Of a stretch of DNA of 64,000 nt, positions 47,621 through 58,962 are shown one piece after another. The notes below the pieces were generated by a model. The model did not search any database, was not told where the DNA came from, and worked only from the letters and a program-made list of their open reading frames with translations. A program made the position numbers and the translations under genes. This DNA comes from Leptobrachium leishanense (taxonomy: Eukaryota; Chordata; Amphibia; Anura; Megophryidae), in NCBI GenBank assembly GCA_009667805.1, contig CM019070.1:57478735-57542734 (forward strand). Reading direction: 5' to 3'. Position 1 is the first letter of the stretch, and every line of letters starts with the position of its first letter.

Positions 47621-48052
47621 TGTGTCAAACACACAACTATGCACAAATGTATTCACACGCTCTGATACTGCCCTCAACTTCTATACTTCTCCTATTTATT
47701 AGCAAACAACACCAGCTACTTCCCATCTTGCAGTTTGTAACAGAAAGGGGATAACCAGGATATGGCAGCAGATCCAGAAAACTCAACCTGCCACTAATTT
47801 GACAAATTAAGATTGGTGATGATGTTACTGAAGGTTGTCAACCTGATGTTGTGATCTTGATGGTGAGAAGTGTTGGCTGGAACCAAAAAGTACTTGTTTC
47901 TTTGGCCTATATGGTGAAAATGTGATGATTTATTAAAAATGTCAAATACGCAATCTAACATAGACTCAATATTGTAATTAAAAAGAATATAGAGTCTTAT
48001 ATTGTAATATATTAGTATTATTATGTCATTACAAATTCACTGAACTTGTAAA

Positions 48053-48501
48053 GGCTGGGGTCAGACGAGCGCAGCTATCACGTCCGTGTTGCCGCACATT
48101 TGTACGTCCGTGGCAGCATAGCATTCTGACCAATGGAACCCCACACACGAAGTAAGTCCGCACAGAAGTGCGGATGCATGGCGGACGCAGCAAACGGACG
48201 CAGGTTAGGCAAGAACGTAATACTGCTAGAACGGAGGTGCGGAGTGCGCCACGTCTGCAACGTCCGTGTAGCTTTGTATGTGAGTGATGAAACGAGGTCA
48301 GATGGACTGCATTTATACGTCCAGCATTTTTGACGGACAGAATGTTTTTTCATATTAATTTATTTTCCCTGCTACATCAGTCAAAAAATACGTCAGTGAA
48401 AAAAACGGACTGTGTGGCCACTACCTTGTCGTCAGTCAGAAAGTGCGTCCGTACTGCACGGACGCACAGTCCGTACAAAATGCGCTCATCTGACCCTAGC
48501 C
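48053..48501. mobile_element. Harbinger-like MITE (type B), full length
   Basis: Ends are GGCTGGGGTCAGACGAGCG and CTCATCTGACCCTAGCC, with flanks AAA and TTA. It is the best full-length reference for the truncated copy at 32572. Confidence 0.75.
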
Positions 48502-48605
48502 TTAGAGCCACTAGCTCTGGAGATCTGAGGCTAAGGCTGCCCAGGTCCATGCTACAGCCCTTAATGGGCACTATCAGCTGCCTACAGCTAAAATGGGGAC
48601 ACTAA

Positions 48606-48901
48606 GGCTTTGTGCACACGAGTGCACCTAGTGTGCCCGCACTTACCGTGTGACGCTGCGACGGGGCCAGTCACACGCTTGTGCGTGCACACTTCGTGCG
48701 CACGCAGCAAGCGTCTGCCCAGAAAGCCTCCCCTGTCGATGCGCTAGGATGCCTTTCGACGGGGCTGCAAAGCGCGATCCCCCATAGGAGTATCGCGCTT
48801 TGCATCGCTGAGGGGGGGAGCAGGCAGGCGTCGAGTGGAAGGAACGTCCACTCTCACGGACGTTCCTTCCACTTTGGAAGTGCGCTCGTGTGCACCCGGC
48901 C
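48606..48901. mobile_element. MITE with GGCTTTGTGCACACGAG ends
   Basis: Ends GGCTTTGTGCACACGAG and CTCGTGTGCACCCGGCC are inverted, flanked by TAA and TTA. An inner hairpin GGAAGGAACGTCCACTCTC sits near 48837. A relative is at 53547-53970. Confidence 0.7.
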
Positions 48902-48902
48902 T

Positions 48903-49600
48903 TAGGAGAAAAATTGCGTTCGCAAATCTCCCCGTAGCACCCTCCTTTTACCAGTAGATTACGGGGCAGTCGCTGAGTCCAGCAGCCTGCCCCGTATTGT
49001 CCGCTAGGCTCCAGGATGCTCGGGACAGCGGTAAAGCGCCATCGCAAGCATCCCCTCCATGGAGTCCACAAGACTTCATGGAGGCTTCTGTTGCCGGGTC
49101 ACATGACTGGCAGGATCTCACCTCTCGCGAGATCATGCAGGTCGGCGGAGTGATTGCGGAGGGACCTTTTTTCCCCAGTCTCACTTTGCCCCGGCGGCCA
49201 GAAGCGGCGGATCGTGCTGCTGTTCTCGTCATGGGATGAGAGGTTGAGTATTTGATTTTTTTTGTTGGGCTGGTTACAGCTGCCGCTAACTGACTCTGCA
49301 GAAGTGGAATCAGTTACAGTTAGCGCCAGCTCTAAGCTGTAGCAAACATTTCTAGTTAGGACTTTGTGATCCTAACACTAATTACTCTCTGCTTACTCTT
49401 CGCGTTCTCCATGTTAAGCATAGGGAGCACAAAGTACAGTAAGCTCACGCTAAAAAGCGCTAATACCGATTCGCTAACCGTTTTTTTAACCTGTTAGCGA
49501 TCAGGAGGTAATCTGTGCGGCACGCTATCACCTCAATTAACCTAACGCTCTTTTATGTGATCATGAACGCTAGCGTTAAGGAGGTGATAGTGCCCAATGC
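48903..49600. repeat. GGGCTA-family GC-rich element, inverted, eroded ends
   Basis: 'ctctgcagaagtggaatcag', 'atagggagcacaaagtacag' and 'gctagcgttaaggaggtgat' correspond to the reverse complement of 40520-40780. Termini are not clear. Confidence 0.5.
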
Positions 49601-49816
49601 CTCCCCTCTGAGTGACACAAGTAAGCAACTGTATATTAGGATTTAATAATATTATATTAATAATAATATTACTTTTAGTAATATTATAATATAATAACCT
49701 AAAGGCAAGCAACATCAGCAGAGCCCAAGGCTCAGTTTTGTTTTAGGATCCATAGGACTTAGAAAATGCATTTTCTGTAGTAAAAATAATTAAAGAAGAA
49801 TAACGAATGTAGATAA

Positions 49817-50230
49817 GGCTGGGGTCAGACGAACGCAGTGCGAACGTGCGTTGAGCCGCACTTTATTACGGCCGTAGTAGCAGCAAATGACGGCCAATAT
49901 ACGAAGTACGGCCGCACGAAAGTTCGGCCGCGCAACACAAGCGGCAAACAAATGCAAAATCTTTTTTTTCGAGAACGCGGAACCGCTAGTACTGACGCAC
50001 AGAGTGCGCTGTGTCGGCATAGTGGTGTGTGTGCGTGATTAGGAGACGTCAGACGCTGCACATGTCTGGCCAACATCACGTCCATTTATTTTTTATAGCT
50101 CCGTAAAAAAATACGGCTGAAATTGTGCATCATATGACCGCTATCGCGTCTTCCGTGAAAAAATGCGTTCGGACGCATCAACGCACTTTTTGACGGTAGA
50201 CGTGAAAAATGCTTTCGTCTGACCCGAGCC
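49817..50230. mobile_element. Harbinger-like MITE (type A)
   Basis: Ends are GGCTGGGGTCAGACGAACG and CGTCTGACCCGAGCC, with flanks TAA and TAT. Confidence 0.75.
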
Positions 50231-50788
50231 TATATTGAAAACAAAGTAAGTGCAGTACATTCTTTTTAAAACGTTGTCGCGTTTTCTGAGTGTCGCGTTA
50301 TCTAATAACTGCAAATGGTCTCCTGAAGTTTATAAATATTTTATCACAGCACTAGCACACAGCTTCCAGAAAACACAGAAAACACTGGACTGAACACACC
50401 AAAAACAAAACACATTTAGAAACGAGCTCCTCCTCCCCTCAAAGCAGGGAATTTCCCATGTTTGTTAAATGGACAATGAGAGGAAGGAATTTCTTAAACT
50501 TTCTTGTCCAGTTTTCTCCGTTTTATTTCACAATCAGACTGTAAGCTCCCAAATTGTTTCACTAGGATTTCAAATATTGCAAATATGCAGAACTACGAAA
50601 AAGGTCTTTATTAATGCAAATTCATATTGAAATTTGATTTAGTGTCAATTATTAAGAGATATCATTTAAAGAATTCCTAAATTAAATTACTGCAAATGCA
50701 AGGGCTATATTATGCTTCTAAAGCGGGTCTGACTAAGCATGCTGTGCTGCTGTATAACATACATGTGTTAAAAACATATGACGTGAAC
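50231..50788. other. intergenic, nothing recognised
   Basis: AT-rich sequence between a MITE and the long inverted repeat. No gene or repeat is named. Confidence 0.35.
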
Positions 50789-50800
50789 ATGCATCAAGAA

Positions 50801-51561
50801 CAAACTGTAAAAGTGAACAAGGTGGTGAAATGGCGCAGATATTATACAATTGGACAGTCACTTGTGTAGCAGCAAGGACACAAGTCCCGAGTGTGAATAG
50901 TCAATGGAATAGAGAAATATATAGAGTCCTCGCGCTTGCACGGACGGTCCAGAAGATGAGTAATGCTTCAGGCAATCTAGAAGACATAACAGGAGATACA
51001 CATTGCGCAGTATATCCTTATGACACCTTAATTCCAGAGCGCTTGGTAAACAACTCACTTTTTTTAGAGCCCCATAAAGCCGGCTCTAAACTGTAAAGGC
51101 ATAAAGTTGTGGATAGAATCTCACCAACTCGTCCTAACGGCGACAATCTGCAGTGGTAACCCGGTCCGTAGTTTGAAGTACTGGATCCACCACGAGCGAG
51201 ACGTCAGTTGAATAAATAAATATTTTTAAAATATTATAAATATTTATTTATTCAACTGACGTCTCGCTCGTGGTGTGTTCCGGGGATCCAGTACTTCAAA
51301 CTACGGACCGGGTTACCACTGCAGATTGTCATCGTTAGGACGAGTTGGTGAGATTCTATCCACAACTTTATGCCTTTACAGTTTAGAGCCGGCTTTATGG
51401 GGCTCTAAAAAAAGTGAGTTGTTTACCAAGCGCTCTGGAATTAAGGTGTCATAAGGATATACTGCGCAATGTGTATCTCCTGTTATGTCTTCTAGATTGC
51501 CTGAAGCATTACTCATCTTCTGGACCATCCGTGCAAGCGCGAGGACTCTATATATTTCTCT
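50801..51561. repeat. long inverted repeat (about 320-bp arms) with 12-bp flanking direct repeat
   Basis: The left arm 50911-51230 is matched by its reverse complement at about 51242-51561 with only a few substitutions and a roughly 9-bp indel near 51190/51280. The centre is AT-rich and itself palindromic. The flanks carry ATGCATCAAGAA at 50789-50800 and 51562-51573. The left end also holds about 110 bp outside the paired arms, with its own small hairpin CTTGTGT..ACACAAG. The same 60-residue open frame (EIYRVLALAR start) therefore appears on both strands; it resembles nothing I know. Confidence 0.9.
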
Positions 51562-51621
51562 ATGCATCAAGAATAATTGACGAGGAAAACATTTTCTGCA
51601 ACTGTTTATGTATAAGATTAA

Positions 51622-52048
51622 GGCTAGAGTCAGACGAACGCAGTGCGAACGCGCGAGCAGTCACACTTTATCACGGCTGTAGTAGCAGCAAATGACGGCC
51701 AATGACAGGCAATATACGAAGTATGGCCGCACGGAAGTGCGGCCGCGCAACGCAAGCGGCAAACAAACACATTTTTTCGAGAACGTCAAACCGCTAGTAC
51801 TGACGTACAGAGTGCGCTGCGTCCGCATAGCGGCATGTGTGCGTGATTAGGAGACGTCAGACGCTGCTAATGTCCGGCCAACATAACGTCCAGACGCAAA
51901 AAGGGTTTTATTGATGATCCGTACAAAATCACGGATGAAAATGCGCATCGTATGACCACTATCGCGTATTCCGTGAAAAAATACGTCCATTCGTTCGAAC
52001 GCACTTTTTCACGGACGACGTGAGAAATGCGTTAGGCTGACCCTAGCC
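51622..52048. mobile_element. Harbinger-like MITE (type A)
   Basis: Ends are GGCTAGAGTCAGACGAACG and GGCTGACCCTAGCC, with flanks TAA and TTA. Confidence 0.75.
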
Positions 52049-52409
52049 TTAAAAAGAGATGAAAACTTCAGTCTGCAAAAAAAGTTTAAAGCGATTGTAG
52101 CTTTCTTTTTTTGTATTTTCTGTCCAAGCCCAACATATGATAGCCGGCCATTTTTTATTTGCCTTCTGTTGCTACACTGTTACATTGTAATTATTGTCCT
52201 TTATTTATATAGCACCACAAATTCCGCAGCACTTTACAAGATCAGTGTACAAGGGGTTGATACATTGGCACTAGCGTCGCTAGGGGGGGGGGGGCGGGGG
52301 TAAACTATTTTACCTGGAAGGATACATTGAGAATTCTCTCATTTTCAAGTATGTCCTGGGTAGGCAAGGCCTAGACTGGCACTTTCCAGGGGGCAGCAAA
52401 AAAAATCAC

Positions 52410-53115
52410 CACTAAAGGGGATATTCACAGAGCACCGAAATGACGCAGGCACTTTGGGGAATCAAATTTCCCTTGTGAATTCACCGCAGGGTCCCTGAAG
52501 TGCAGGGAATCAGCCATCGAATGCCACCGCGAACCCGTCACCAGCTGTTTTCAAAAATACTACTGAACGAAAATGTCTGGAATTACCATATAAGATCCTC
52601 TGAATGATAATAAAAAGGGCTGTTACAGAAAAAAAACACTATTAGAAAGAAAAAAAGGCAAAAAATTCAATTTATTAGATACTAAGAAAAATAAATCAAC
52701 AAATAAAGAGACTTTTTACTACAGATTAATGGAATAAACGTTTTATTAGATATTGGGTAAAAACTGGAATATTTTTAACACTGAAACCTATGCAGGGTTA
52801 TTCAGAGAGAGGTGAAAACCTTGAGAATGACTGTAGAATTGAAAATTCTAGGGCAAAATAGTCAAACCAGAAAAATTCTCCCATTTATCTCACTTTCCAA
52901 ATTGGCTATTTGATTGTCTAGATTGTTCATTCTCCTGGCAATTCTCAAGGTTTTCACCTCTCTCTGAATAGCCCTGATGGTGTTCGCCTGAATAAACCTG
53001 TCTAATGAAACCACTGGGCATTTCTCTGCTGTTCGATGTCTCTGAACAGATTTACCATTACTTCTCTATGGGGACTTTCACTGCCGTCGAAGAGGCACCG
53101 TACTTGCTGGCAGTT
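52410..53115. repeat. CAGGGTTATTCA-family element inside the hAT-type element
   Basis: It starts GGGGATATTCACAGAGCACC and runs through the A-rich core to 'cgcctgaataaacctgtc' and 'ggcaccgtac'. Its right end is missing, and it is interrupted at 52793. Confidence 0.6.
52793..52976. mobile_element. hairpin MITE, innermost of four nested insertions
   Basis: Ends CAGGGTTATTCAGAGAGAGG and CCTCTCTCTGAATAGCCCTG enclose 184 bp. ATG flanks both sides (52790-52792 and 52977-52979). Removing it restores the family's CCTATGG-TTCGCCTGAATAAA wording known from 1040 and 26096. Confidence 0.88.
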
Positions 53116-53546
53116 CACCAAAATTTGTGTGTGAGTATATGAGAGAGCTCCACAGCAATAAACCTCACAGTAATGTGCGCCGTGTATTATGAGCATTCAG
53201 TATTATATGGGAGTACTGATTTATGAGTAAGAGTAGTAAAAAAACCCCCCGTAAAACTCGGGGGGGGGGGGTGACACCATGAGTTACCGCACCGGGTGAC
53301 ACCAACCCTAGTGACGCCACTGTACATTGGAATATCACACATGGATGATACAGCCTGATTCAGGGGGCCCTGTTCAGGGAACTTACAAACTATGAGAAGT
53401 ACAAGCATTTTATGAGGTAGGCGCATCCATATTGTTAGGTGTCTTGCCCAAGGACACTCGCTGATGGCGTCTAAGTGGGATCGAGTAATCTTTCTATAAT
53501 TGAAGACCAGCAACCTGGCGGTTAGGTTGAACCCTCCTCTCGCAAG

Positions 53547-53970
53547 GGCCATATCAGACGAGCCTACTGATGTGCCTCCCGGCGTCCGCCGCAGCATTGT
53601 GATGCTTTGACGGGGCCGGCCACACGTTGTAGCGTGCGCACGAATTGCACGCACTACAGGAGGCGTGCTGCGTCCATTCAGGAAGCCTCCCCGTCGAAGC
53701 GCTATGATGCGCGTTCGACAGGGCTGCAAAGCGCGATCCTCCATAGGAGGATCGAGCCTTGCAGTGCTGAACGCACTCCTCCATAGGAGGATCGAGCCTT
53801 GCAGTGCTGAGCGCACTCCTCCATAGGAGGATCGAGCCTTGCAGTGCTGAGCGCACTAACTGCACTCAGCGAGGTGGACAGACGGGCGTCAGACGGGCAT
53901 CAGAGTGGAAGGAACGTCCACTCTCAAGGACGTTCCGTCCACTCTTAAAAAGGCTCGTCTGACACCAGCC
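53547..53970. mobile_element. GC-rich MITE with GGCTCGTCTGA ends, inside the SINE
   Basis: TCAGACGAGCC near the left and GGCTCGTCTGACACCAGCC at the right are inverted, and CAAG/CAAG-like bases flank it. It contains three 40-bp tandem units (53731-53870) with a CCTCCATAGGAGG palindrome and the hairpin GGAAGGAACGTCCACTCTC shared with 48606-48901. Confidence 0.65.
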
Positions 53971-54192
53971 AAGTCGAGACTTCTCCACGGTTGTATTGGA
54001 TGGATGTGCTGAATAGTATTTTGCCTTGCTTCTCCACGGTTGTAGGGTAGAGACGTTACCACTAGCTAGGCAAGTATGTACCAGCTGGTACAATAATAAA
54101 CAATATGAAATGTACATCCTTAGCCCTTGCTGTTACATTACATTAATAAACCAATTACAAAAGCCAAATTGTGTAAAAGCATTTTCTTTTAA

Positions 54193-54816
54193 AGGAACAC
54201 TCTAATAAAAAATCCCCCCTCCCGTTTTTTTACATTAATTTATCCCTATTACCTTAATAAATAGGTAGGGATTTCTTTTTTTTTTTAACTGTAATACTTA
54301 CCCTAAAATCCACTTCTTTACAACAGCGTTTTTTTTTTTATACTCACCTCCCTCCTCTTCCGCTCCCGTCCTTGTTGGTTTCACTTGGCTAATGGTTTAC
54401 GTGAGAAGCGCGCATGCGCGCCTCTCACGTAAGCCAGCCAATCGGCAGGCTTCCTCTCGGCTCCATCTGCTGAGGATTAGTGTTGCGCGCAAGAGAATGC
54501 GCGCAACACTAATCCGAGCCGCAGGCTATGCTGGCGGCTCGCTGCCGCCAGCTACTGCGGCGAGTTGGAGACGTCATCGCGCTGAAAGCGCGATGACGTC
54601 TCCTACTCGGCAAAAGTCGGCAGAAGCGGGAAATATGAATCCCGCTCTGCTGACTGACAGCTGGGAGGGCGGAGTAAAGTCCTCCGCCTCTCTCAGCTGT
54701 TTTCAGCTTTTTCAGCTGATCTGCTGAGCGGAGGGAGGGGGGACAGGCAGGGGAATACTCAGAGCATCATGACCACCTAAAAAAGCTTAGGTGGTCATGT
54801 TGCCTAGAGTATCCCT
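54193..54816. mobile_element. TTAA-target inverted-repeat element, AGGAACACTCTA ends
   Basis: Flanked by TTAA (54189-54192 and 54817-54820). Ends are AGGAACACTCTA and TAGAGTATCCCT. Internal hairpins include the GCGCGCATGCGCGC region (54407-54423) and 'gatgacgtctcc/ggagacgtcatc'. This family differs from the other TTAA elements here. Confidence 0.7.
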
Positions 54817-54820
54817 TTAA

Positions 54821-55222
54821 GCCAAATTTTATTGAAATGCAGATATGGGAATACAAAAATTATAAAAAAGGTGGAGGAAATGGGGGAAGACAAAAATAGA
54901 AGCATGAACAAGCAACAGGAATGAAACAGTTTAAAGGATTCCAAATGAGATTATGCACAGTAAGAGAACTGCATGGTTAATAGTGCTATCATCTAATTTA
55001 AAACTCCGGGGTGGGGGAGGGAGAAGAACAGAGGAGACAGAAGGAGCAGCACGGAGACAAAGGCCAATTGGGAATATTAACAGCTAGAAAGCCTAGGGGA
55101 GGTGGTGGAATTAGGAAGGATTAAGGATAGCAGCGAGTAAATATGAAAAACCAGTAGAGAGAACAGAAAAAAAGTGGACGGTGAGTAACAGACAAAAAGG
55201 GAAAAAAACATGGTAAAGCATA
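54821..55222. other. intergenic, nothing recognised
   Basis: A purine-rich stretch without a named repeat. Confidence 0.3.
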
Positions 55223-55353
55223 CAGCACGGCTGTCAAACGCCAGCCCTCTAGATGTTTCTGAATTACAACTCCCATGATTCCATGGCCATCTATTGCAAT
55301 GAAAGAATTCTGTGGATTCCCAAAATCTGGGGGGGGGTGAGTTTGACATCCCT
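55223..55353. mobile_element. short hAT-type MITE
   Basis: Ends CACGGCTGTCAAACGCCAG and GAGTTTGACATCCCT are inverted-related. The flanks AAAGCATA and CAATGCATA are similar, a possible degraded 8-bp duplication. The interior holds 'attacaactcccatgattcc'. Confidence 0.5.
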
Positions 55354-55436
55354 AGCAATGCATAGAGAACAGAAAGTGGAACTCAAGCAAAAATGGGAAA
55401 CAGTTACAAGTATTTCTAAATCACTAACAAGTTCTG

Positions 55437-55545
55437 TAGCGCTGTACAATGGGTGAGACAGTATCACAAATATGCCTGTGAGTTAAACATACAGAACAGT
55501 AGGAGAGAGGATCCTGCTCGAGAGCTTACAATGTATGAGGAGAGG
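55437..55545 (-). repeat. L2-like LINE tail fragment
   Basis: On the minus strand it reads 'cattgtaagctctcgagcag' and 'tcctctctcctactgttctg', ending near 'attgtacagcgcta', the shared L2-like 3' end. Confidence 0.55.
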
Positions 55546-56264
55546 AGTGACACTCTAAAGTGCAGAGAAACAGATATAGGAGGGGAAACAGGGAAAGCAA
55601 AACGCGAAGGCTGAAAAAGGGTGTTGGGTTTAATAATTTGTATGCTTATTTTCATTGGACTGGGACAATTTCCACATTTTATGCAGCTTTGAATGAAATG
55701 TATCCCCACACTAGGGATGAGCCGAACACCCCCGAGTTCGGTTCGCATTCGAACTCGAACTTTCCAAATGTTCGAACTCGAACGCGAACTCAATACAAGT
55801 CAATGGGGCTGAAAATTCGATTTTTAGAGTGCCCTCCAAGAGGGCATATATGCTAGATATTTGCCATAAAAGGTGTATGGGGGTCCGGGTAGTGCCCTGG
55901 GGGACAGGAAACAAGGACAAAATGATTTAAAAAAAACGTTTTTAAAGGGACAGTGAGTTTTCCATGAAATAAGGGTTAAAAATAAAAACGAAAAATTCCT
56001 TCAAATATAGTGCCTAGGAGGTCCCCATAACCTGCCCGTGAAGTGGCGGATTTCTAGGATGTATAGAAACATTTAAAAACAAAAAAATGACGTTTCAAAT
56101 GACGGTAAATGCTTTTCCTTTAATCTATTTATAAACAACTGCTTGGGGCGGCAGTCTCTATGAAAATACATTTTAGGACGCTCAGAAAAAGTTTAGTGAT
56201 TTTTTGGCTAAATTATGGTGAAATTTATGCAGGCTTTGGATTAAAGTAACAATAGGTGCTTTAA

Positions 56265-56692
56265 GGCTGGGGTCAGACTAGCACCGTTTAACGTGCGTTT
56301 AGGCGCCCTTTAGTCACGGCCGCACTAGCAGCAAATGACGCGCAATGACGGCCAATATACGAAGTACGGCCGCACGAAAGTCCGGACGCGCAACGCAAGT
56401 GGAAAATGAACGCATTTTTTCGAGAACGCTGAACCACTAGTACTGATATACAGAGTGCGCTGCGTCCGCATAGCGGCGTGTGTGCGTGATTAGGAGACGT
56501 CAGACGCTGCTCATGTCCGGCCAACATAACGTCCAGACACCCAAAGTTTCCTGGTTTGGATCCATAAAAAAATCACGCACAAAAATGCTCATCATATGAC
56601 CGTTTAAGCGCTTTCCGTGAAAAAACACCTCAATGCGTTCGAACGCACTTTTTGACGTTCGCTGCGAAAAATGCGTTTGTTTGACCCTAGCC
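56265..56692. mobile_element. Harbinger-like MITE (type A) with proven TAA insertion site
   Basis: TAA duplication at 56262-56264 and 56693-56695. The other hAT copy reads GGTGCTTTAAAATTGGGC uninterrupted at about 32297, which is the empty site. Confidence 0.9.
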
Positions 56693-57016
56693 TAAAATTG
56701 GGCCTTTAGCGTCGGCAACAGTGCCGTCACACAGTAACCTCTTTGAGGATATGAATCTGATACAGGCGACAGTGACAGTGCAGCCAAATATTGTGCCTTT
56801 GGTGCCAGGCCAGCAAGTGCCATCATACAGTAATCCTTCTGTGGTATTGTGGAAGAGTGCAGGGGTGGACCATGCAGTCCTATATTAAAAAGATATGAAT
56901 CTGGTAAAGGCGTCAGTGCACCCAAATATTGTGCCTTTGGTGCCAGGCCAGCAAGTGCATTCATACAGTAACCCCTCTGTAGTATTGTGGAAGAGTGCAG
57001 CGGTGGACCATGCGGT

Positions 57017-57355
57017 CAGGGCCGGTGCTAGACTATTTTGCGCCCTAGGCAAGACCAGCTACTTGCACCCCCCAAAAAAAAAAAACTACACATGAAACTG
57101 CTAAATTTCTTTTTATTTAAGAATAAAGTTTGAAAAGCACCAATAGTAAAGGTAAAATAAATATGAATAAACTGTATTAAACCATTTTAAATTAACTCTA
57201 TTAAACAAATTAAAATTAACTGTATTGAACAAATATAAATTAATGAAAAAAAAAAAAAGAGTTGTCACGTAAGTTTCAATTTCAGACACATCAAAATTTC
57301 ACTTTGCGTGCCTTATCCTTTGCAAATTTTCATCATGCGTATGTACAGTTGTGTT
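57017..57355. repeat. left-end fragment of a CAGGGCCGG hAT-type element
   Basis: CAGGGCCGGTGCTAGACTAT followed by 'gcgccctaggcaag' resembles the ends of the element at 15245-20964. The right end is not found; A-rich sequence follows up to the Tc1 insertion. Confidence 0.5.
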
Positions 57356-58962
57356 CAAAATTATTCAACCCCCAATGCTGTAAAGGGTTTTAGGGAATTT
57401 AGTGTACATTTGTAATTGTATTCAGAATGAAATCCTACAAGGACTTTTTAAAGAACCATATGCAACTAAAATGACATCAATTGGTTTTGTAATACAGTAG
57501 TAAATGTTTCTTTTGTGAATTCTTCATTGACACAATTATTCAACCCCTTAAAGACTACCACTCTGAAGAACAGAGGTTCATTCAAGTGTTTTCAATCAGG
57601 TATTGAAAACACCTGTGGATGTCACGGAGCAGCAATAAAGCATAATAAGCACCAATTAGGCAGCTTTAAAATGACTGTGATACTCAGCTCCTTCTAGACA
57701 TTTACTGGTGTGGTTACAAACATGGTGAAGTCAAGAGAATGGTCCAGGAAGACAAGAGAAGAGGTGATTACTCTTCACAGGAAGGGCAATGGCTATAAGA
57801 AGATTGCAAAGATGTTAAACATACCAAGAGAGACCATAGGAAGCATCATTCGCAAATTCAAGGCAAACGGCACTGTTGAAACGCTACCTGGTCGTGGCAG
57901 AAAGAAGATGCTGACTTCGACTGCTGTGCGCTACCTGAAGCGTAGAGTGGAGAAAAGTCCCTGTGTGACTGCTGAGGAACTGAGAAAAGATTTGTCAGAT
58001 GTGGGTACTGAAGTGTCAGCTCAGACAATACGGCGCACACTGCGTAATGAAGGCCTCCATGCCAGAACTAACAGGCGCACCCCCTTGCTGTCTCCAAAGA
58101 AAAGAAGAGTCGACTGCAGTATGCCAAAAGTCATGTGGACAAACCACAGAAGTTTTGGGATAGTGTTCTGTGGACTGATGAAACAAAATTAGAACTGTTT
58201 GGGCCCATGGATCAACGCTATGTTTGGAGGAGGAAGAACAAGGCCTATGAAGAAAAGAACACCTTGCCTACTGTGAAGCATGGCGGGGGGGTCAATCATG
58301 CTTTGGGGCTGTTTTGCTTCTGCAGGTACAGGGAAGCTTCAGCGTGTGCAAGGTACCATGAATTGTCTTCAGTACCAGGAGAGATTGGATGACAATGTGA
58401 TGCAGTCCATCACAAACCTGAGGCTTGGGAGACGTTGGACCTTTCAACAGGACAATGATCCCAAGCATACCTCCAAGTCCACTAGAGCATGGTTGCAGAT
58501 TAAAGGCTGGAACATTTTGGAGTGGCCATCGCAGTCACCTGACTTAAATCCGATTGAGAACCTCTGGTGGGACTTAAAGAAAGCAGTTGCAGTGCACAAG
58601 CCTAAGAATGTGACTGAACTGGAGGCTTTTGCCCATGACGAATGGGCGAAGATATCCGTAGATCGCTACAAGACACTTGTGTCAAGCTATGCTTCACGTT
58701 TAAAAGCTGTTATAACTGTAAAAGGATGTTGTACTAAGTACTAAGATTGAATGTCACTTGGGGGTTGAATAAAACTGATAATGATGTGAGCACAGAAAAG
58801 ACATTTGTGGTTATTTCATTATAAATGTTATGTTATATTTGTCTGACCTACACGTGCCTCTTTGATTTAATTGTAAGCAAGATGACTGAATGATCAAAAT
58901 CAATGTCAAACTGGCCAAAACACTCAATTTCAGTGGGGGTTGAATAATTTTGAACACAACTG
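57356..58962 (+). mobile_element. Tc1-like transposon
   Basis: The 1,607-bp element has ends CAGTTGTGTTCAAAATTATT and AATAATTTTGAACACAACTG, exact inverses, and sits at a TA dinucleotide (57354-57355; TA follows at 58963). It contains a transposase pseudogene at 57710-58744. It split a unit of the 58.96-kb minisatellite: 'catcatgcgtatg' just left of it is unit sequence. Confidence 0.95.
57710..58744 (+). pseudogene. Tc1-like transposase with two frameshifts
   Basis: The enzyme would cut and rejoin the Tc1 ends at TA. The first frame encodes two N-terminal helix-turn-helix domains (REWSRKTREEVITLHRKGNG, IPRETIGSIIRKFK, LPGRGRKKML). Near 58111 the frame shifts; the segment KPQKFWDSVLWTDETKLELF with the first catalytic Asp lies in another frame up to about 58290. 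There the original frame resumes with LWGCFASAGTGKLQ, FQQDNDPKHTSK (second Asp) and SPDLNPIENLWWDLKKAV (catalytic Glu). Total length would be about 345 codons, normal for the family. The active-site residues are all present but spread over two frames, so it is presumably dead. Confidence 0.93.

Larger units (their letters stand above)
52269..53322. mobile_element. hAT-type element inside the SINE
   Basis: Ends CACTAGCGTCGCTAG and CTAGTGACGCCACTG are inverted with a few differences. A perfect 8-bp repeat TACATTGG flanks it (52261-52268 and 53323-53330). Joining the flanks gives continuous SINE sequence. Confidence 0.9.
52191..54078 (-). repeat. composite tRNA-like SINE, minus strand, interrupted twice
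   Basis: Read on the minus strand, it matches the SINE at 62.4-63.0 kb from its second tRNA-like unit to its LINE-like tail. Pieces lie at 54078-53971, 53546-53323 and 52268-52191. Two DNA elements (53547-53970 and 52269-53322) fill the gaps. The first tRNA-like unit is missing. Confidence 0.75.
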
